Assembly: GCA_008330645.1 (NCBI GenBank)
Contig: VLTN01000028.1
Location: 1-64,000, forward strand
DNA length: 64,000 bases
DNA from: Cafeteria roenbergensis
Taxonomy: Eukaryota > Sar > Bigyra > Bicosoecida > Cafeteriaceae
Reading direction: 5' to 3'
The translations under genes and the position numbers were made by a program. Positions 43,676-52,787 of the stretch are shown here, in pieces (the first letter of the stretch is position 1; every line of letters begins with the position of its first letter). Under the pieces are notes generated by a model that saw only the letters and a program-made list of their open reading frames with translations, was not told where the DNA came from and searched no databases.

Positions 43676-45391
43676 ATGGAGCTCGCGGCGGGGCGGGCCT
43701 TCGCTGCGGCGGCCATGGGCGCCCTGGACTCTGCATCTCGCGGCAAGAGCCACGCTGTGCCCGTCTCCGTTCGCGCAGCTATGCGCGCTCCCAAGCGCCC
43801 ACGGCCGAGCGACGCCGTGTGGAGTGTGCTGATTTGCGACGACGAGCCGTGGCGTGGCTGCGGCGACCCTGTTCCCGGCGCTGGCTTGAGCGGGAGCTTT
43901 GCCGCGGTCGACGCTGCCGGCCTTGAGCACGGCCTTCGAGCTACAGGCCGGTGCGCGGTGGTGCTGAGGTGCACGTGGCGGCTAACCAGCGGCCCCGCCT
44001 GCGGCGCGGCGTCGCAGGCAGCCTTCTCGGCTCTGGGCGGAGCGGCGCTGGCCGCTGCGGCCGCCGCCGCCGACGCTGGGCCGCCGCGCGCAAGCCGCTG
44101 CATCGCGCTGGGCGGAGCGGCCCTGGCGCCTGCCGTCGGCCCATGGACTGCGCAGGGGCTTGCGGGTGTCGTGCTGGTCGCCCTGGACGCCGCCACCCTT
44201 CAAGGCAGGCGCCCCCACCCGGAGCTGCTGCAGCAGGCGGCTCTGCTGGCCGCAGAGCTGGCTGGGGCACAGCCTGCGCTGGCAGAGCCGGAGGGGGCAC
44301 GGCCTGCGCTGGCAGAGCCGGCTGGGGCACGGCCTGCGCTGGCAGAGCCGGCTGGGGCACGGCCTGCGCTGGCAGAGCCGGCTGGGGCACGGCCTGCGCT
44401 GGCAGAACCGTCGGGGGCACGGCCTGCGCTGGCAGAGCCGGCTGGGGCACGGCCTGCGCTGGCAGAGCCGGCTGGGGCACGGCCTGCGCTGGCAGAGCCG
44501 GCTGGGGCACGGCCTGCGCTGGCAGAGCCGGCTGGTCCAGAAGGGGCTGGAAGGACGAACGCAAGCCTGCCCTCGCCGGACGGCGCGGCCGCCGGCCCCG
44601 TCGTTGCTGTGGCTCCCCGCTGCGGCGCCACCACCGCGGCGGCAAGCGCGGCCTGCGCCGCGCCACCCGGCGGGGTCCTGCCCGGAGGGGCTGCGCGGCT
44701 GCAGCTTGTGGTCCCGCCCGGGGCCGGGGGCGAGTTCTGGTTTTTGACGGGCAGGGGGGTGGCGGCCCCGCTGGGCCGGGGTGGGGCTCCGCCGAGCCTG
44801 GAGTGGTATTGGCGCGCCCCCGCCGCCGCTCGGAGGGCCAGTGTGGTGTACGACGGCCCCGAGTGCCTCGCTGTGAGGGACGCGTTCCCCAAGAGCGCTG
44901 GCCATATCCTGCTGCTGCCCAGGGACCCGGCCCTGCGCGCAGCCACCAGCGTCGCGGCGCTCAAGGAGGAGCACTTGCCGGCGGTTTCGGCGCTGCACCG
45001 CTGCGCCAGGCGCCTCGCTGACCAGGCGACCGCGGAGGCCATGCCGCTGCTCCGGCGGATGGGCCGGGCCCAGGGCCAGCGGCGGCCCGCTTGGCTCCAG
45101 TGGCGCGTCGGCTACCACAACCCGCCATCGCTCAGGCCGCTGCACCTGCACCTCGTGACCTCGGACTTGCAGTCGCCGCTGCTGCGCACCAACCGAGCCC
45201 TGGAAGCCTTCGCGTCGCCCTCCAGGTTCGTTTCCGCGGAGCGACTGGAGGCAGCCCTGGCCGGCGGAGCGCCGGTGGGGAGCGGGACGGCAAGCCGGGC
45301 TGAGTGCTCGCGCTGCGGCACGGCGCTCGATGCCTCGTTCTCGCAGGCGCGGCGGCACCTCGCGAGCTGTTTGGACTGGCCCAGCCAGTGA
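43676..45391 (+). CDS. Aprataxin-like protein (HIT domain plus C-terminal zinc finger), 571 aa
   Basis: Aprataxin removes AMP from 5' ends left by failed DNA ligation. The C-terminal third carries the HIT fold: VVYDGPECLAVRDAFPKSAG, HILLLPRDP, then RPLHLHLVTSDLQSP with His490-Leu-His492 at the catalytic site. A zinc finger of Cys544, Cys547, His561 and Cys565 (CSRCGTALD, HLASC) follows. Family fingers are C2H2 or C2HE; this one reads C2HC. The N-terminal 330 residues are unlike the FHA domain of animal aprataxin. They contain an Ala-rich region and nine copies of a 10-residue repeat, GARPALAEPA. ATG 43676 is the first in frame; Met14 and Met36 are alternatives. The HIT block has a 60-residue insertion-free spacing typical of the family. 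Confidence 0.87.
   Translation: MELAAGRAFAAAAMGALDSASRGKSHAVPVSVRAAMRAPKRPRPSDAVWSVLICDDEPWRGCGDPVPGAGLSGSFAAVDAAGLEHGLRATGRCAVVLRCTWRLTSGPACGAASQAAFSALGGAALAAAAAAADAGPPRASRCIALGGAALAPAVGPWTAQGLAGVVLVALDAATLQGRRPHPELLQQAALLAAELAGAQPALAEPEGARPALAEPAGARPALAEPAGARPALAEPAGARPALAEPSGARPALAEPAGARPALAEPAGARPALAEPAGARPALAEPAGPEGAGRTNASLPSPDGAAAGPVVAVAPRCGATTAAASAACAAPPGGVLPGGAARLQLVVPPGAGGEFWFLTGRGVAAPLGRGGAPPSLEWYWRAPAAARRASVVYDGPECLAVRDAFPKSAGHILLLPRDPALRAATSVAALKEEHLPAVSALHRCARRLADQATAEAMPLLRRMGRAQGQRRPAWLQWRVGYHNPPSLRPLHLHLVTSDLQSPLLRTNRALEAFASPSRFVSAERLEAALAGGAPVGSGTASRAECSRCGTALDASFSQARRHLASCLDWPSQ
44264..44533. repeat. 30-bp tandem repeat, nine copies, in the aprataxin-like gene
   Basis: Nine head-to-tail 30-base units begin GGGGCACGGCCTGCGCTGGC. 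Each codes GARPALAEPA, with first and fifth units varied (GAQPALAEPE, GARPALAEPS). Several units are identical, so the array expanded recently. Confidence 0.97.
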
Positions 45392-45957
45392 GCGGGCGCC
45401 TCCAGCGGCGTGCGACACGCCGCTCTCGGGCTCTCCTCGCCGCAATGTGCGGAGCACGGCTGCTCCGATTGCGCGGCTGGCCCAGTCGTGGAGTGCGCCC
45501 GCGAGACCGGGCGGCAACGTGGAGTAGCGCAGGCTGGGTGCTTCAGCGCAACGGGGGTGGTGCGGCCGCAACTACCGAGTTCCGCCACTTCGCGACTCCG
45601 ATAGATTTGTGTCCACTCATGGTCTGCAAAATGAAAATCAAGGTTTCGTTCGGTGCGACTTTGCTTGCGACCCGGCGCCCCAGCCGCGCACGAGGCCGAA
45701 GCCCGCTACGGCAAGCCCGGCTCCACCCGGCCTTGGCACAAAGTGGTTCCCCAGAGCGCGACACGCGGGCACTTGCGGGCGTGCAAACCCTGCTCTCGTC
45801 CACCTCCAGCGGCGCACACAGCCTGGCAGAGCCCGATCCCTCGCCAGTGGCCGTCGTCGAGCCTGCCCCAAAGGGTGCACCCGAGCCGCTGAGGCCTTCC
45901 CCGCCCGCGCTCTCCCGGGGGTCTGGATCTGGGCCACAGTAGCGCAGTGGGCGCTGC
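45392..45957. other. Intergenic region between two plus-strand genes
   Basis: This 566-bp gap holds the 3' end of the aprataxin-like gene and the promoter of the next gene. No gene or repeat was recognised. Confidence 0.6.
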
Positions 45958-47073
45958 ATGGCTTGCGGCGCTGGGGATGATGTCGAGGCGCTCAGGAGGC
46001 AACTCGAGTCAGTGGCGCTGCGCGAGGTGGCCCGCTCGGGAAGCGCCGAAGCCGTGGTGCGTCGCATCCGTGGCAGCGAGGCTTCCGAAGGCGGTAGTGT
46101 GCGTGGGGGCGCAGGACTGCCAAGCTCGGCCGCTCTCGCGCAGCAAATGCAAGCCCGCTTCGGACTGAGCGCCGTCAAGTCCGAGCGTGCGGCAGACATT
46201 CTGCGCGGAATCAGGCAAATACGGCGCCAGGCGGGGTCCTCCATGACGCAGCAGGAATGCATTGCGGAACTTATTGCCCGCATGGAGGGGAGGCCGCGGG
46301 CCGAGGCGCCGGCGGCAAGCAAGCTCGCCGCTCCGTCGCCACCTGACGCAGGCGCACCGCGAAGGCAGCGGCCTGCCACCAAGCGCCCCAGGGCCGACGA
46401 CTCGGCTGGCGGGCCGGAGCGCAGGAAACAGGCCCCGCCGTCGTTGGACCCCCAGCCCAGGCGGCGGAAGCGGCCCGCGTCAGAGTCGGTGGGCGAGGAG
46501 GCGGGCCGAGACGCAGAGACGGCGGCGCCGCCCTCCCGCCGGGCCAGGCCGCCCCCTGAGCATGCCGGCGGTGCGCAACAGGCCCCGCTGGCCTCGCCTG
46601 CCGGTGCCTCGCGCGGGGATCGCGCCGGCCGCGCTGCTCGACCGCGGGTGGCAGCGACTCCCGCTGCTGCGGCTGCCGCCGCTGCTGTCCCTGCCGCTGC
46701 TGCGACGGTCGCTCCGGCTGGATCGGCTGTCGGACCGAGCTCCTCCGCTGCTGCCGGTGTGGGCTCGTCATCGGCAACGAGCAACGGCGATGCGCAGGGC
46801 GGAGCCGGCGCTGGCGCCAGGCGCGGCCGGAGGCGCCGGCTGCCTCAGCCAGCGGCTACGCCGTCGGCGCAGCAGGCGGCATCCCGGGGATCGCTGGCAG
46901 GCCAAGGCTCCGCTTCGGCCGCAGCCGCTGCAGCTGGGGGGGCTGGGGGGGCAGGCCGGGCCCTGCAGGAGCTCGCCGCAACGCCGTCGGCGGCGGGTGC
47001 GCGGAGACGGGAGCGAGCCGCCAGCCAGCGCCCCAAGGCGGGCAGGCGGCGCCGCCCGGCGCCCGATAGCTGA
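45958..47073 (+). CDS. Basic low-complexity protein, 371 aa, probably nuclear
   Basis: I do not recognise this family. The first 115 residues look ordered and helical (ERAADILRGIRQIRRQAG, QQECIAELIARMEGR). The remainder is Ala/Pro/Arg-rich with many basic clusters (RRRKRPASES, GARRGRRRRLPQP, KAGRRRRPAPDS) that would serve as nuclear localisation or nucleic-acid contacts. The ATG at 45958 begins MACGAGDD. A same-length antisense frame exists, but the sense strand has the ordered start and a clean stop. It may be only partly real: in this GC-rich DNA, open length alone is weak evidence. Confidence 0.45.
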   Translation: MACGAGDDVEALRRQLESVALREVARSGSAEAVVRRIRGSEASEGGSVRGGAGLPSSAALAQQMQARFGLSAVKSERAADILRGIRQIRRQAGSSMTQQECIAELIARMEGRPRAEAPAASKLAAPSPPDAGAPRRQRPATKRPRADDSAGGPERRKQAPPSLDPQPRRRKRPASESVGEEAGRDAETAAPPSRRARPPPEHAGGAQQAPLASPAGASRGDRAGRAARPRVAATPAAAAAAAAVPAAAATVAPAGSAVGPSSSAAAGVGSSSATSNGDAQGGAGAGARRGRRRRLPQPAATPSAQQAASRGSLAGQGSASAAAAAAGGAGGAGRALQELAATPSAAGARRRERAASQRPKAGRRRRPAPDS

Positions 47074-47441
47074 CGCAGCTGCTGCACCCATGGCTTCGTG
47101 CCGCCTCGCGCCCTCGACCCCGGCTCGCCGCTCGCCCAGCCCAACCATGCCCGTGTGTCTGTGCCGCTGCATCTTGTGGTCAGAAGGAGAGTGGCGCCGA
47201 AGCTCGGTAGCCCCCGCCGCGCCCGTGGGGAGAGGCGACGGCGGGTACCCCGCACACAGCTGGATGCAAACCTCTCTTGCGCACGTAAGCATGCAACGCC
47301 CATTGCAGCCACTGGCCGCTGCGTTCGCAAGCCTGCAACGCCACAGGCATAGAAAGCCCCTGCACACGCAAGCCCACACTCAAGCTCCGCCCAGGGAACC
47401 TGCTTGGCCGGTCGGCCGCCGCCGCCACCCACGGGGCTCAA
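47074..47441. other. Convergent intergenic region
   Basis: This 368-bp gap lies between the 3' ends of the basic protein gene and the seven-helix protein gene. Nothing was recognised. Confidence 0.55.
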
Positions 47442-48881
47442 TCAGTCCTCGTCCGTCCACCCGTCGCTGCTGGCCCCGTCGCTGGCCGCGGCCGGAGCGG
47501 AGGCAGCGCCGGCGGCGGCAGCGTCGGCCCCATCCCCCGCCCCGCTCGAGCCGACGCCGGCGGGCTCCTCGGCGCTAGCGCGGCCGCCGCCCGCGACCGC
47601 CTCGCTTTCCCTGACGCTGCCACTCGCTGCGTCGTCAGTGCCCAGGCCGGGGGCGTCCGCCCTGCCGCTGGAAGCTTCCCGCCCGCCCGGCCCGCAGCCC
47701 GGCCCCCCGCCGTCGGCCATCGGGTTCACGCTGCTCAGCTCGGCCGGAGCGGCCGCGGCCGCGCCAGCCGGGAAGAAGACGCTGAGCTTCGCCGCGCGCG
47801 TGGTGCGCGGCAGCGTGGCGCCCTTGGCGCCCTTGGCGTCCGGGCCGGCGCTGGCGATGGCGCTGGCGCTGGCGCCGGGCGCGCCCGCCGCCGGGGCCGA
47901 GGCGGCCTGCTCCGCCTTGGTCCTGCCGATCATTGCGATTGACGAGGCCGGCAGAGCCATCTCGACCTGCGCGGGGGGGGCGCGAATCGACGGGGACGTG
48001 GTGCGCATGCGTGCCCGAGCCGCCGCAGCCCGCCGCGCCTGGCAGGGGAGCGAGCCGACCGTGGCCAGCACCAGGGCGATGGCGGCGAACTCGAACACCT
48101 TCTCCACCACCTTGAGCCAGAACCACAGCCAGGGGTCCTCGGCCTCCGCCCAGCCGAATAGGAAGCGGCGGATTCCAACCACAGCCAGGAAGGCGGTCAT
48201 GACCACGACCTCTGACGCGATGAAACGGGTTAGTCGGCTCAACTTTGCCTGGACGGCCGCGCCACCGCCGCGCATGGAGCCCATCTGGCAGCGCAGGCGG
48301 CAGCCGAACAACGTGGCCGCCACCAGCATGCCCCCGTACAGCGCCACCGTCACGCCGTTGGCCACCTGGTACACCGCCCGCGGCTCCTGGATGGCAAGGT
48401 TGGCCACGGACTGCAGCGACCGCACTGCCACGTACACCACCATGATGGCGTACAGCCACGGCCGCAGCCGCTCCACGGAGCTGACTCTCGCCACCGTGCG
48501 CTGCAGCTCGACCCAGTAGAGCACCATGATGGTGAACCCGCCGAAGAACGCGCTGTCCTTGACCGCGCGCAGCCCCTCTTCGGCGGCGCACGGCATGGGG
48601 ATGAAGGTGCTGCCGCGCGTGATCGCGCCCACGGCCACGCACAGCAAAATCTGCGCGCTGTTGCTGGACAGCGCCCACCCCGCTGCGCCCCCGCAGCAGC
48701 CCGCCTGCATCCGCCGAAGCGCCCGCGACTTGCGCCGCTGCGCCCCCCGGAACCCGCGCTGCAGCGTGTGCGCGCACAACACCGCGAGCGCCAGGTACGC
48801 GATGCCGAACACGCAGGCCATGGCGATCGCCACGGGCTCGCCGGCGGTTGCCGCGTCCGCCTCGTCGCAACCGGCGGCCAT
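47442..48881 (-). CDS. Seven-transmembrane protein, THH1/TOM1/TOM3-like, 479 aa
   Basis: Seven hydrophobic helices are visible in the first 310 residues: AIAMACVFGIAYLALAVLCA, SSNSAQILLCVAVGAITRG, AFFGGFTIMVLYWVELQRTV, RPWLYAIMVVYVAVRSLQS, GVTVALYGGMLVAATLFG, RFIASEVVVMTAFLAVVGI and VVEKVFEFAAIALVLATVG. The VLYWVELQ at the end of helix 3 and RPWLY at the start of helix 4 resemble THH1/TOM1/TOM3 (and GPR137-like) proteins, which are vacuolar or lysosomal membrane proteins. A 170-residue Ala/Ser/Gly tail ends DGWTDED. The start at 48881 (MAAGCDEADA) lies just before helix 1; the frame is open upstream without similarity. The topology is sure, the family assignment moderate. Confidence 0.6.
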   Translation of the reverse strand: MAAGCDEADAATAGEPVAIAMACVFGIAYLALAVLCAHTLQRGFRGAQRRKSRALRRMQAGCCGGAAGWALSSNSAQILLCVAVGAITRGSTFIPMPCAAEEGLRAVKDSAFFGGFTIMVLYWVELQRTVARVSSVERLRPWLYAIMVVYVAVRSLQSVANLAIQEPRAVYQVANGVTVALYGGMLVAATLFGCRLRCQMGSMRGGGAAVQAKLSRLTRFIASEVVVMTAFLAVVGIRRFLFGWAEAEDPWLWFWLKVVEKVFEFAAIALVLATVGSLPCQARRAAAARARMRTTSPSIRAPPAQVEMALPASSIAMIGRTKAEQAASAPAAGAPGASASAIASAGPDAKGAKGATLPRTTRAAKLSVFFPAGAAAAAPAELSSVNPMADGGGPGCGPGGREASSGRADAPGLGTDDAASGSVRESEAVAGGGRASAEEPAGVGSSGAGDGADAAAAGAASAPAAASDGASSDGWTDED

Positions 48882-50347
48882 TGCTCCAGCAGCAACAGCT
48901 CGCCAAGCCAGCCGGCGCTGACCCGCGCCAGGGCAGCCCTCGTCGGGCGCTGGCCCCCTCCCCGGCCACAGTTGGGCCCCGCGCTGGCGAAGCGCGCCGG
49001 CGTTGCAAGCCCGCCGCGCGACCTCGGCTGACTGCTGGCGCGTCACGAGCTGAGTGCTCGCTGCGAGGCCGACAAGCGGGGTACCCGCCACGAGGCGAGA
49101 CAGGCAGCGGGGGGCTGGCGGGACGGTGGTCGTCCGCCGGCCGCCCGGCCTCGGCGCCGCGCGTGCGCCGAGCGGCCGGCTCCGCTTGCGGGGCAACTCG
49201 GGGGTCGCTCGGCCGCAGTCTCCCCGCTGCAGAGCCTGTTCATCCGGCGGTTGCGGTTCTGTTGAAACGGCAATGACCGGCTCTGCAGGCCCCCACAACA
49301 GTGCTGCCACTTTGAAGTCGGTGCTTGTTCAAGCGTGCAGCCGGAAGGGCTGCCGGTTTGGGAGCGGCCCCCGCTAGGAACGACGAGAAACGTTAAATTC
49401 CCCGGCAGAGCCAGCTCTCAAGTGGTTTCGGTTTGCGCATCTCGAGTCCAGCTCAGGGCCCCGACCGGTCCCTTCGGTGCCCGCGGGTGCCCTGTTCTGA
49501 ACAGATGGTGCCAAGGCAGGGGAGCACGGCTGGGGATGTGTCCATCGGACGATCGCCAGTTTGTCGCCCTGGGAATTTGCTTTGCCTCGCCCATGCCACT
49601 CGGCAAGTTCGGGCTGCTTCGCGCGCACCGGGTCTCGTTTCTGCTCCCACGCTGTCCAGCGGTGCATAGCATCCCTGAAGATAGATCGATTCGCCCAGGC
49701 GCTGCTGGAGGCGAAGACCAGGTGAATGGTGTCCGCTGTGTGAATTCGCAGGCGCCTGCAGAGCGCATGCCGGCCACGCCGTCCCCCGGGCATCACGACC
49801 CAAAGCAGAGTGATGTCGCCGTACAACGATGCCTGCGATGGCGGAACACACAGAATGCGCCATAGCCATGGGCGGCGTCCCATGGGCAAGCCTGCGAGGC
49901 GGGCAGCGAGGGGCCTCACCGCACCGACCTGGTCAGGTCGGAACGACGGCTCGCCTGCCTGTGCCCGCAGTCCAGACGCGGTCCAAGTATGCGTGCTACC
50001 ACGTTTCGGCGGGGCGGTGGACTGGGGAACCCGTGCAGCCTCGCAGATGGACGGCCACGAGAATCGAGCTGCGCTTTCGACCAACTCAGCAAGGCTTTCC
50101 CTGACTTCCTGGAGCTTCGTTGTCCGTCACCCAACGTGTGCAGCGGTCTTCTCGTTTCTGGGCAAGGTCCTTCGCCGATCCGCCGCCTTGTGGGTGAGCA
50201 TGGGCCCACTAGGGTGGCGAAAAGGGTTCTGTAATTATTCCGAAACCGGACGGCCAGCCTTTCAGGCGGCCACGGCAGAGCATTGCTGTCCGTGCCCCGC
50301 TGGTCCCGCGCACACCCCAGAACTAGCACGCCTGGAAGCAAAGCACA
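48882..50347. other. Divergent intergenic region, no confident gene
   Basis: About 1.5 kb between the seven-helix protein and the serine-hydrolase gene. It is visibly less GC-rich than its neighbours. A 236-codon minus-strand frame (49374-50084) has a stretch reading IHTADTIHLVFASSSAW with RDAMHRW that recalls the end of a PH-like domain. It lacks any other motif, so it is not called as a gene. Confidence 0.5.
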
Positions 50348-51931
50348 ATGCGCCTCGTGACGCTAGCGCTATGCGCGGCCGTGTCTCTTGCGGCGGTCCC
50401 GCGTCATGCCAGCGAGGAGGTCGAGGCGGCCCTGGCGCGCGTCTCTTCGCTACCCGTTGTTGATGTTCTTGCGCTTCGGAGCAAGGGCGACCCCAAGTGC
50501 CCGCAGCTGCCCCTGCCGGTCGAGATTCCGTCCCCCAGGCCCGATGGAGTGACGGCAGCTCTTGCCGCGCTGCAGGCCGTGCTGGACGACAGCACGGATC
50601 CGGTCGCAATTCCTGGAATGTCCGCGGCAGTTGGCTATCGCGGCGGCATCATCCAAGTGTTCACCAAAGGGTTCGCAAACGTGTCCTCTGGGTCCAAGGT
50701 CGGTGCATCCACCCCGTTCCGCATCGGCAGCGTGACCAAGGTGTTCTCCGCGATCCTCGTGCTGCAAGCGGCCTCGGCAGGCATGATCCATCTGGACGAC
50801 CCCGTGGCAGTCGCGGTCCCCGACTTTTCCGTGTTCAATCCATTCGGATCGGGCCTGGTCACGTGGCGCCAGCTCCTGGCCCAGCGCTCCGGGCTCCAGC
50901 GCGAGGCGCCCTTTGGTGTGAACTCGACCGACGAGGCGCTTTGGGCCGTCGCCAAGACGTTCCTCCTCAGGGCACCGGGAGGCAAGCCGTCGTACTCCAA
51001 CCTGGGCTTCGCGCTGGCAGGAAACCTCGTCGCGGAGCGCGTGGTGGGAGCCGGGCACACTTTCACCTCACTGGTGCAAGCCTGGATCATCGAGCCCCTC
51101 GGGCTGAGCCACACGGGGAATGTGTACGGGCCAGGGACGCCAGCAGGCCTGGCCGTGCCGTACCAGGCCAACGGTGACCCCTCCCCGTTTTACGACCTAG
51201 GCTGGGTGGGCCCGGCCGGCAGCATGTACTCGTCCCCGTCCGACCTGGTGTCGCTGGCCTCGGCTCTGATGCAGGCCGCCAAGGGCCAGGGCCCGCTTGC
51301 ATCTCGCATCCGTCAGGATATTGCCGCCGCGTTCATGGACCCTGACTATCGCAACCCAGACGGCCTGACCCTCTTCGGCTGGCCCTGGGAGATGCGCGTG
51401 GCCGGCTCGTTCCTGCTGCGCCGCAAGGGAGGCAACATCCCAGGCTCCACGGCGCTCATCTCCTTCGTCCCCGAGCTCGAGACCGCCGTCGCAGTCACTT
51501 GGAACGGCGGCCAAGACGAGTTTACGCTGGCAACGGAGGCGTGGGGGGCCTTCCTCCCCAAGTTCACGCAGGCGCTGGCTGCCCTGCAGCCCTCCCCCTT
51601 CCGCCCCGGCCCGCGGTACACCGACTACGTGGGGTTGTACTCCTTCAGGGGGCTGCTCAACGCCACAGTGCTGTTTGACAAGGCCTCTGGGAGTCTTGTG
51701 GCGTCCGTCCAAGGCGTGATCAGCATTTATATCAACGACGCCTCCGCCATCACCGGGTGGCCGGACACCTTCCAGGCGTACTTGCCTGATGGCCTGGTGC
51801 CCTGCCTATCGGCGGAGCTACAGGCCATCGGCGACGAGTACTTCTTCTTCAACCGCGGCCAGGGCGGACCGGTGACCTCCATGGTCGTGCCGGGGTACAT
51901 GCCCGGTTTGGTGTTCCGCCGCGTCGTGTGA
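50348..51931 (+). CDS. Secreted beta-lactamase-fold serine hydrolase (class C / LACTBL1-like), 527 aa
   Basis: A signal peptide (MRLVTLALCAAVSLAAV) precedes a penicillin-binding-protein-like fold. The three active-site motifs are present: Ser128-Val-Thr-Lys131 (SVTK), Tyr216-Ser-Asn218 (YSN) and Lys360-Gly-Gly (KGG, in place of K-T/S-G). The surrounding blocks PFRIGSVTKVFSAILVL, QLLAQRSGLQ, YSNLGFALAGNLV and VGPAGSMYSSPSDL are those of eukaryotic beta-lactamase-like (LACTBL1) and bacterial esterase/EstB groups. It is likely secreted or lumenal and probably cleaves esters or peptides; an antibiotic role is not implied. A C-terminal 120-residue extension (from RYTDYVGLYSF) is typical of LACTBL1-like proteins. 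It has no introns. The ATG at 50348 directly opens the signal peptide. Confidence 0.9.
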   Translation: MRLVTLALCAAVSLAAVPRHASEEVEAALARVSSLPVVDVLALRSKGDPKCPQLPLPVEIPSPRPDGVTAALAALQAVLDDSTDPVAIPGMSAAVGYRGGIIQVFTKGFANVSSGSKVGASTPFRIGSVTKVFSAILVLQAASAGMIHLDDPVAVAVPDFSVFNPFGSGLVTWRQLLAQRSGLQREAPFGVNSTDEALWAVAKTFLLRAPGGKPSYSNLGFALAGNLVAERVVGAGHTFTSLVQAWIIEPLGLSHTGNVYGPGTPAGLAVPYQANGDPSPFYDLGWVGPAGSMYSSPSDLVSLASALMQAAKGQGPLASRIRQDIAAAFMDPDYRNPDGLTLFGWPWEMRVAGSFLLRRKGGNIPGSTALISFVPELETAVAVTWNGGQDEFTLATEAWGAFLPKFTQALAALQPSPFRPGPRYTDYVGLYSFRGLLNATVLFDKASGSLVASVQGVISIYINDASAITGWPDTFQAYLPDGLVPCLSAELQAIGDEYFFFNRGQGGPVTSMVVPGYMPGLVFRRVV

Positions 51932-52214
51932 GGCAAGCGGTGTCGCGAGCAAAGGCAGCGCTCTGGCTGTCTCGCTTTGTGATGGCCGCCGAGTGGCGCT
52001 GAGGCGGCTCTCTCGCCTTGGCACTGTGTGGACGCCCCCTTCCCCTTGACTGAGTGCTTGCTTCCGCAAAGCCCGGCTGCGCTGCGCCTTGTGGAGCGGC
52101 GGGTCTCAAACATGCTGGCACTGGGCAGTCTGCGCTGCCGCCACTCAGGTGCGACCGCCCTCCCGGCCGCCAGGCAGAACGCACAGCACTGGCACGCTGA
52201 GGGTGCATCCTGCC
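51932..52214. other. Spacer after the serine-hydrolase gene
   Basis: This 283-bp stretch contains the 3' UTR of the serine-hydrolase gene and the breakpoint of the ERV46 fragment. No further ERV46 sequence was found in it on any minus-strand frame. Confidence 0.55.
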
Positions 52215-52608
52215 CATCGTGTGGTCGCGTGGCTCCTGCTGCTCGCCGGCCACGTCCATCGCGTCCAGGTTCACCTGGCCGCAGGTCAGGGCGTGGAGCG
52301 TCCCGTCGAACTCGACGCGCAGCTTCTGGCTCGCCGTCGGGTCGACGCGCACGTGGTGCGCTTCGGTGGGAGCCAGGTAGCTGACCACCTGGGAGAGCGG
52401 CAGAAGCAGGCGGAAGCAAGACCACAGTCCTTGCCGCCGCATTCACCGCCCCGCCCTCGGTCGTGCGCTCCCGGGCGTCTTGCGCGAGCTCCGGCACTAT
52501 GTCCATCTGCTTCAGCCCGCCCCGGATCACTGACGGCTCGGACTGCGCCAGCCGGCTCGAGGCGATTGCGTCCACAGCCTCCTCGCGGCCCGAACCACGC
52601 TGGCGCAT
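52215..52608 (-). pseudogene. 5' fragment of an ERV46/ERGIC3 gene, truncated and frame-shifted
   Basis: ERV46/ERGIC3 is a COPII vesicle receptor with two transmembrane helices. On the minus strand, one frame reads GGLKQMDIVPELAQDARERT then EGGAV, matching the family start LKQFDAYPKTLEDFRVKT plus GGA. The adjacent frame reads FRLLLPLSQVVSYL (helix 1), HHVRVDPTASQKLRVEFDG and VNLDAMDVAGEQQ; DAMDVAGEQQ is identical to the human protein. The two parts are in different frames, joined near 52442, with a TGA directly before the second. A 58-nt GTGAAT...CTCCCAG intron could link them but would remove helix 1. Homology ends near 52215, and only about 280 bp remain before the serine-hydrolase stop, so the lumenal domain and second helix are missing. 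It starts 179 bp from, and opposite to, the DCAF15-like gene. Confidence 0.7.
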
Positions 52609-52787
52609 CGCGACAGAGTGCCTTGGACCAGCGGGCCCGCACCAGGCGAGGGCGGGAGCTGGAGGGCGGGGGAGGCCGCTTCGCCCCTGCGGCGACGCAG
52701 CCGACGCCGCTGCCTTACTCTGACCTGGCTCTGCCCAACTCAGCTTGCAACTGGGGCTGGCGCACCAGCAGCCGGCGCGCCGGCCCC

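Noticed and set aside
44264-44533. CRISPR-like appearance of the 30-bp repeats
   Set aside because: The units are head to tail without spacers, in a eukaryotic exon.
43982-45571. Large minus-strand frame with Cys-Gln-Arg-Arg repeats opposite the aprataxin-like gene
   Set aside because: Complement of the 30-bp array; the sense strand encodes a clear HIT domain.
45543-46784. 413-codon minus-strand frame opposite the basic protein gene
   Set aside because: Ala/Arg low complexity with no motif. Neither strand is certain, but the sense strand has an ordered N-terminus and a natural ATG.
50348-51931. Bacterial antibiotic-resistance gene or recent bacterial transfer
   Set aside because: Composition equals that of its neighbours, it has a eukaryotic context, and LACTBL1-like hydrolases are common in eukaryotes.
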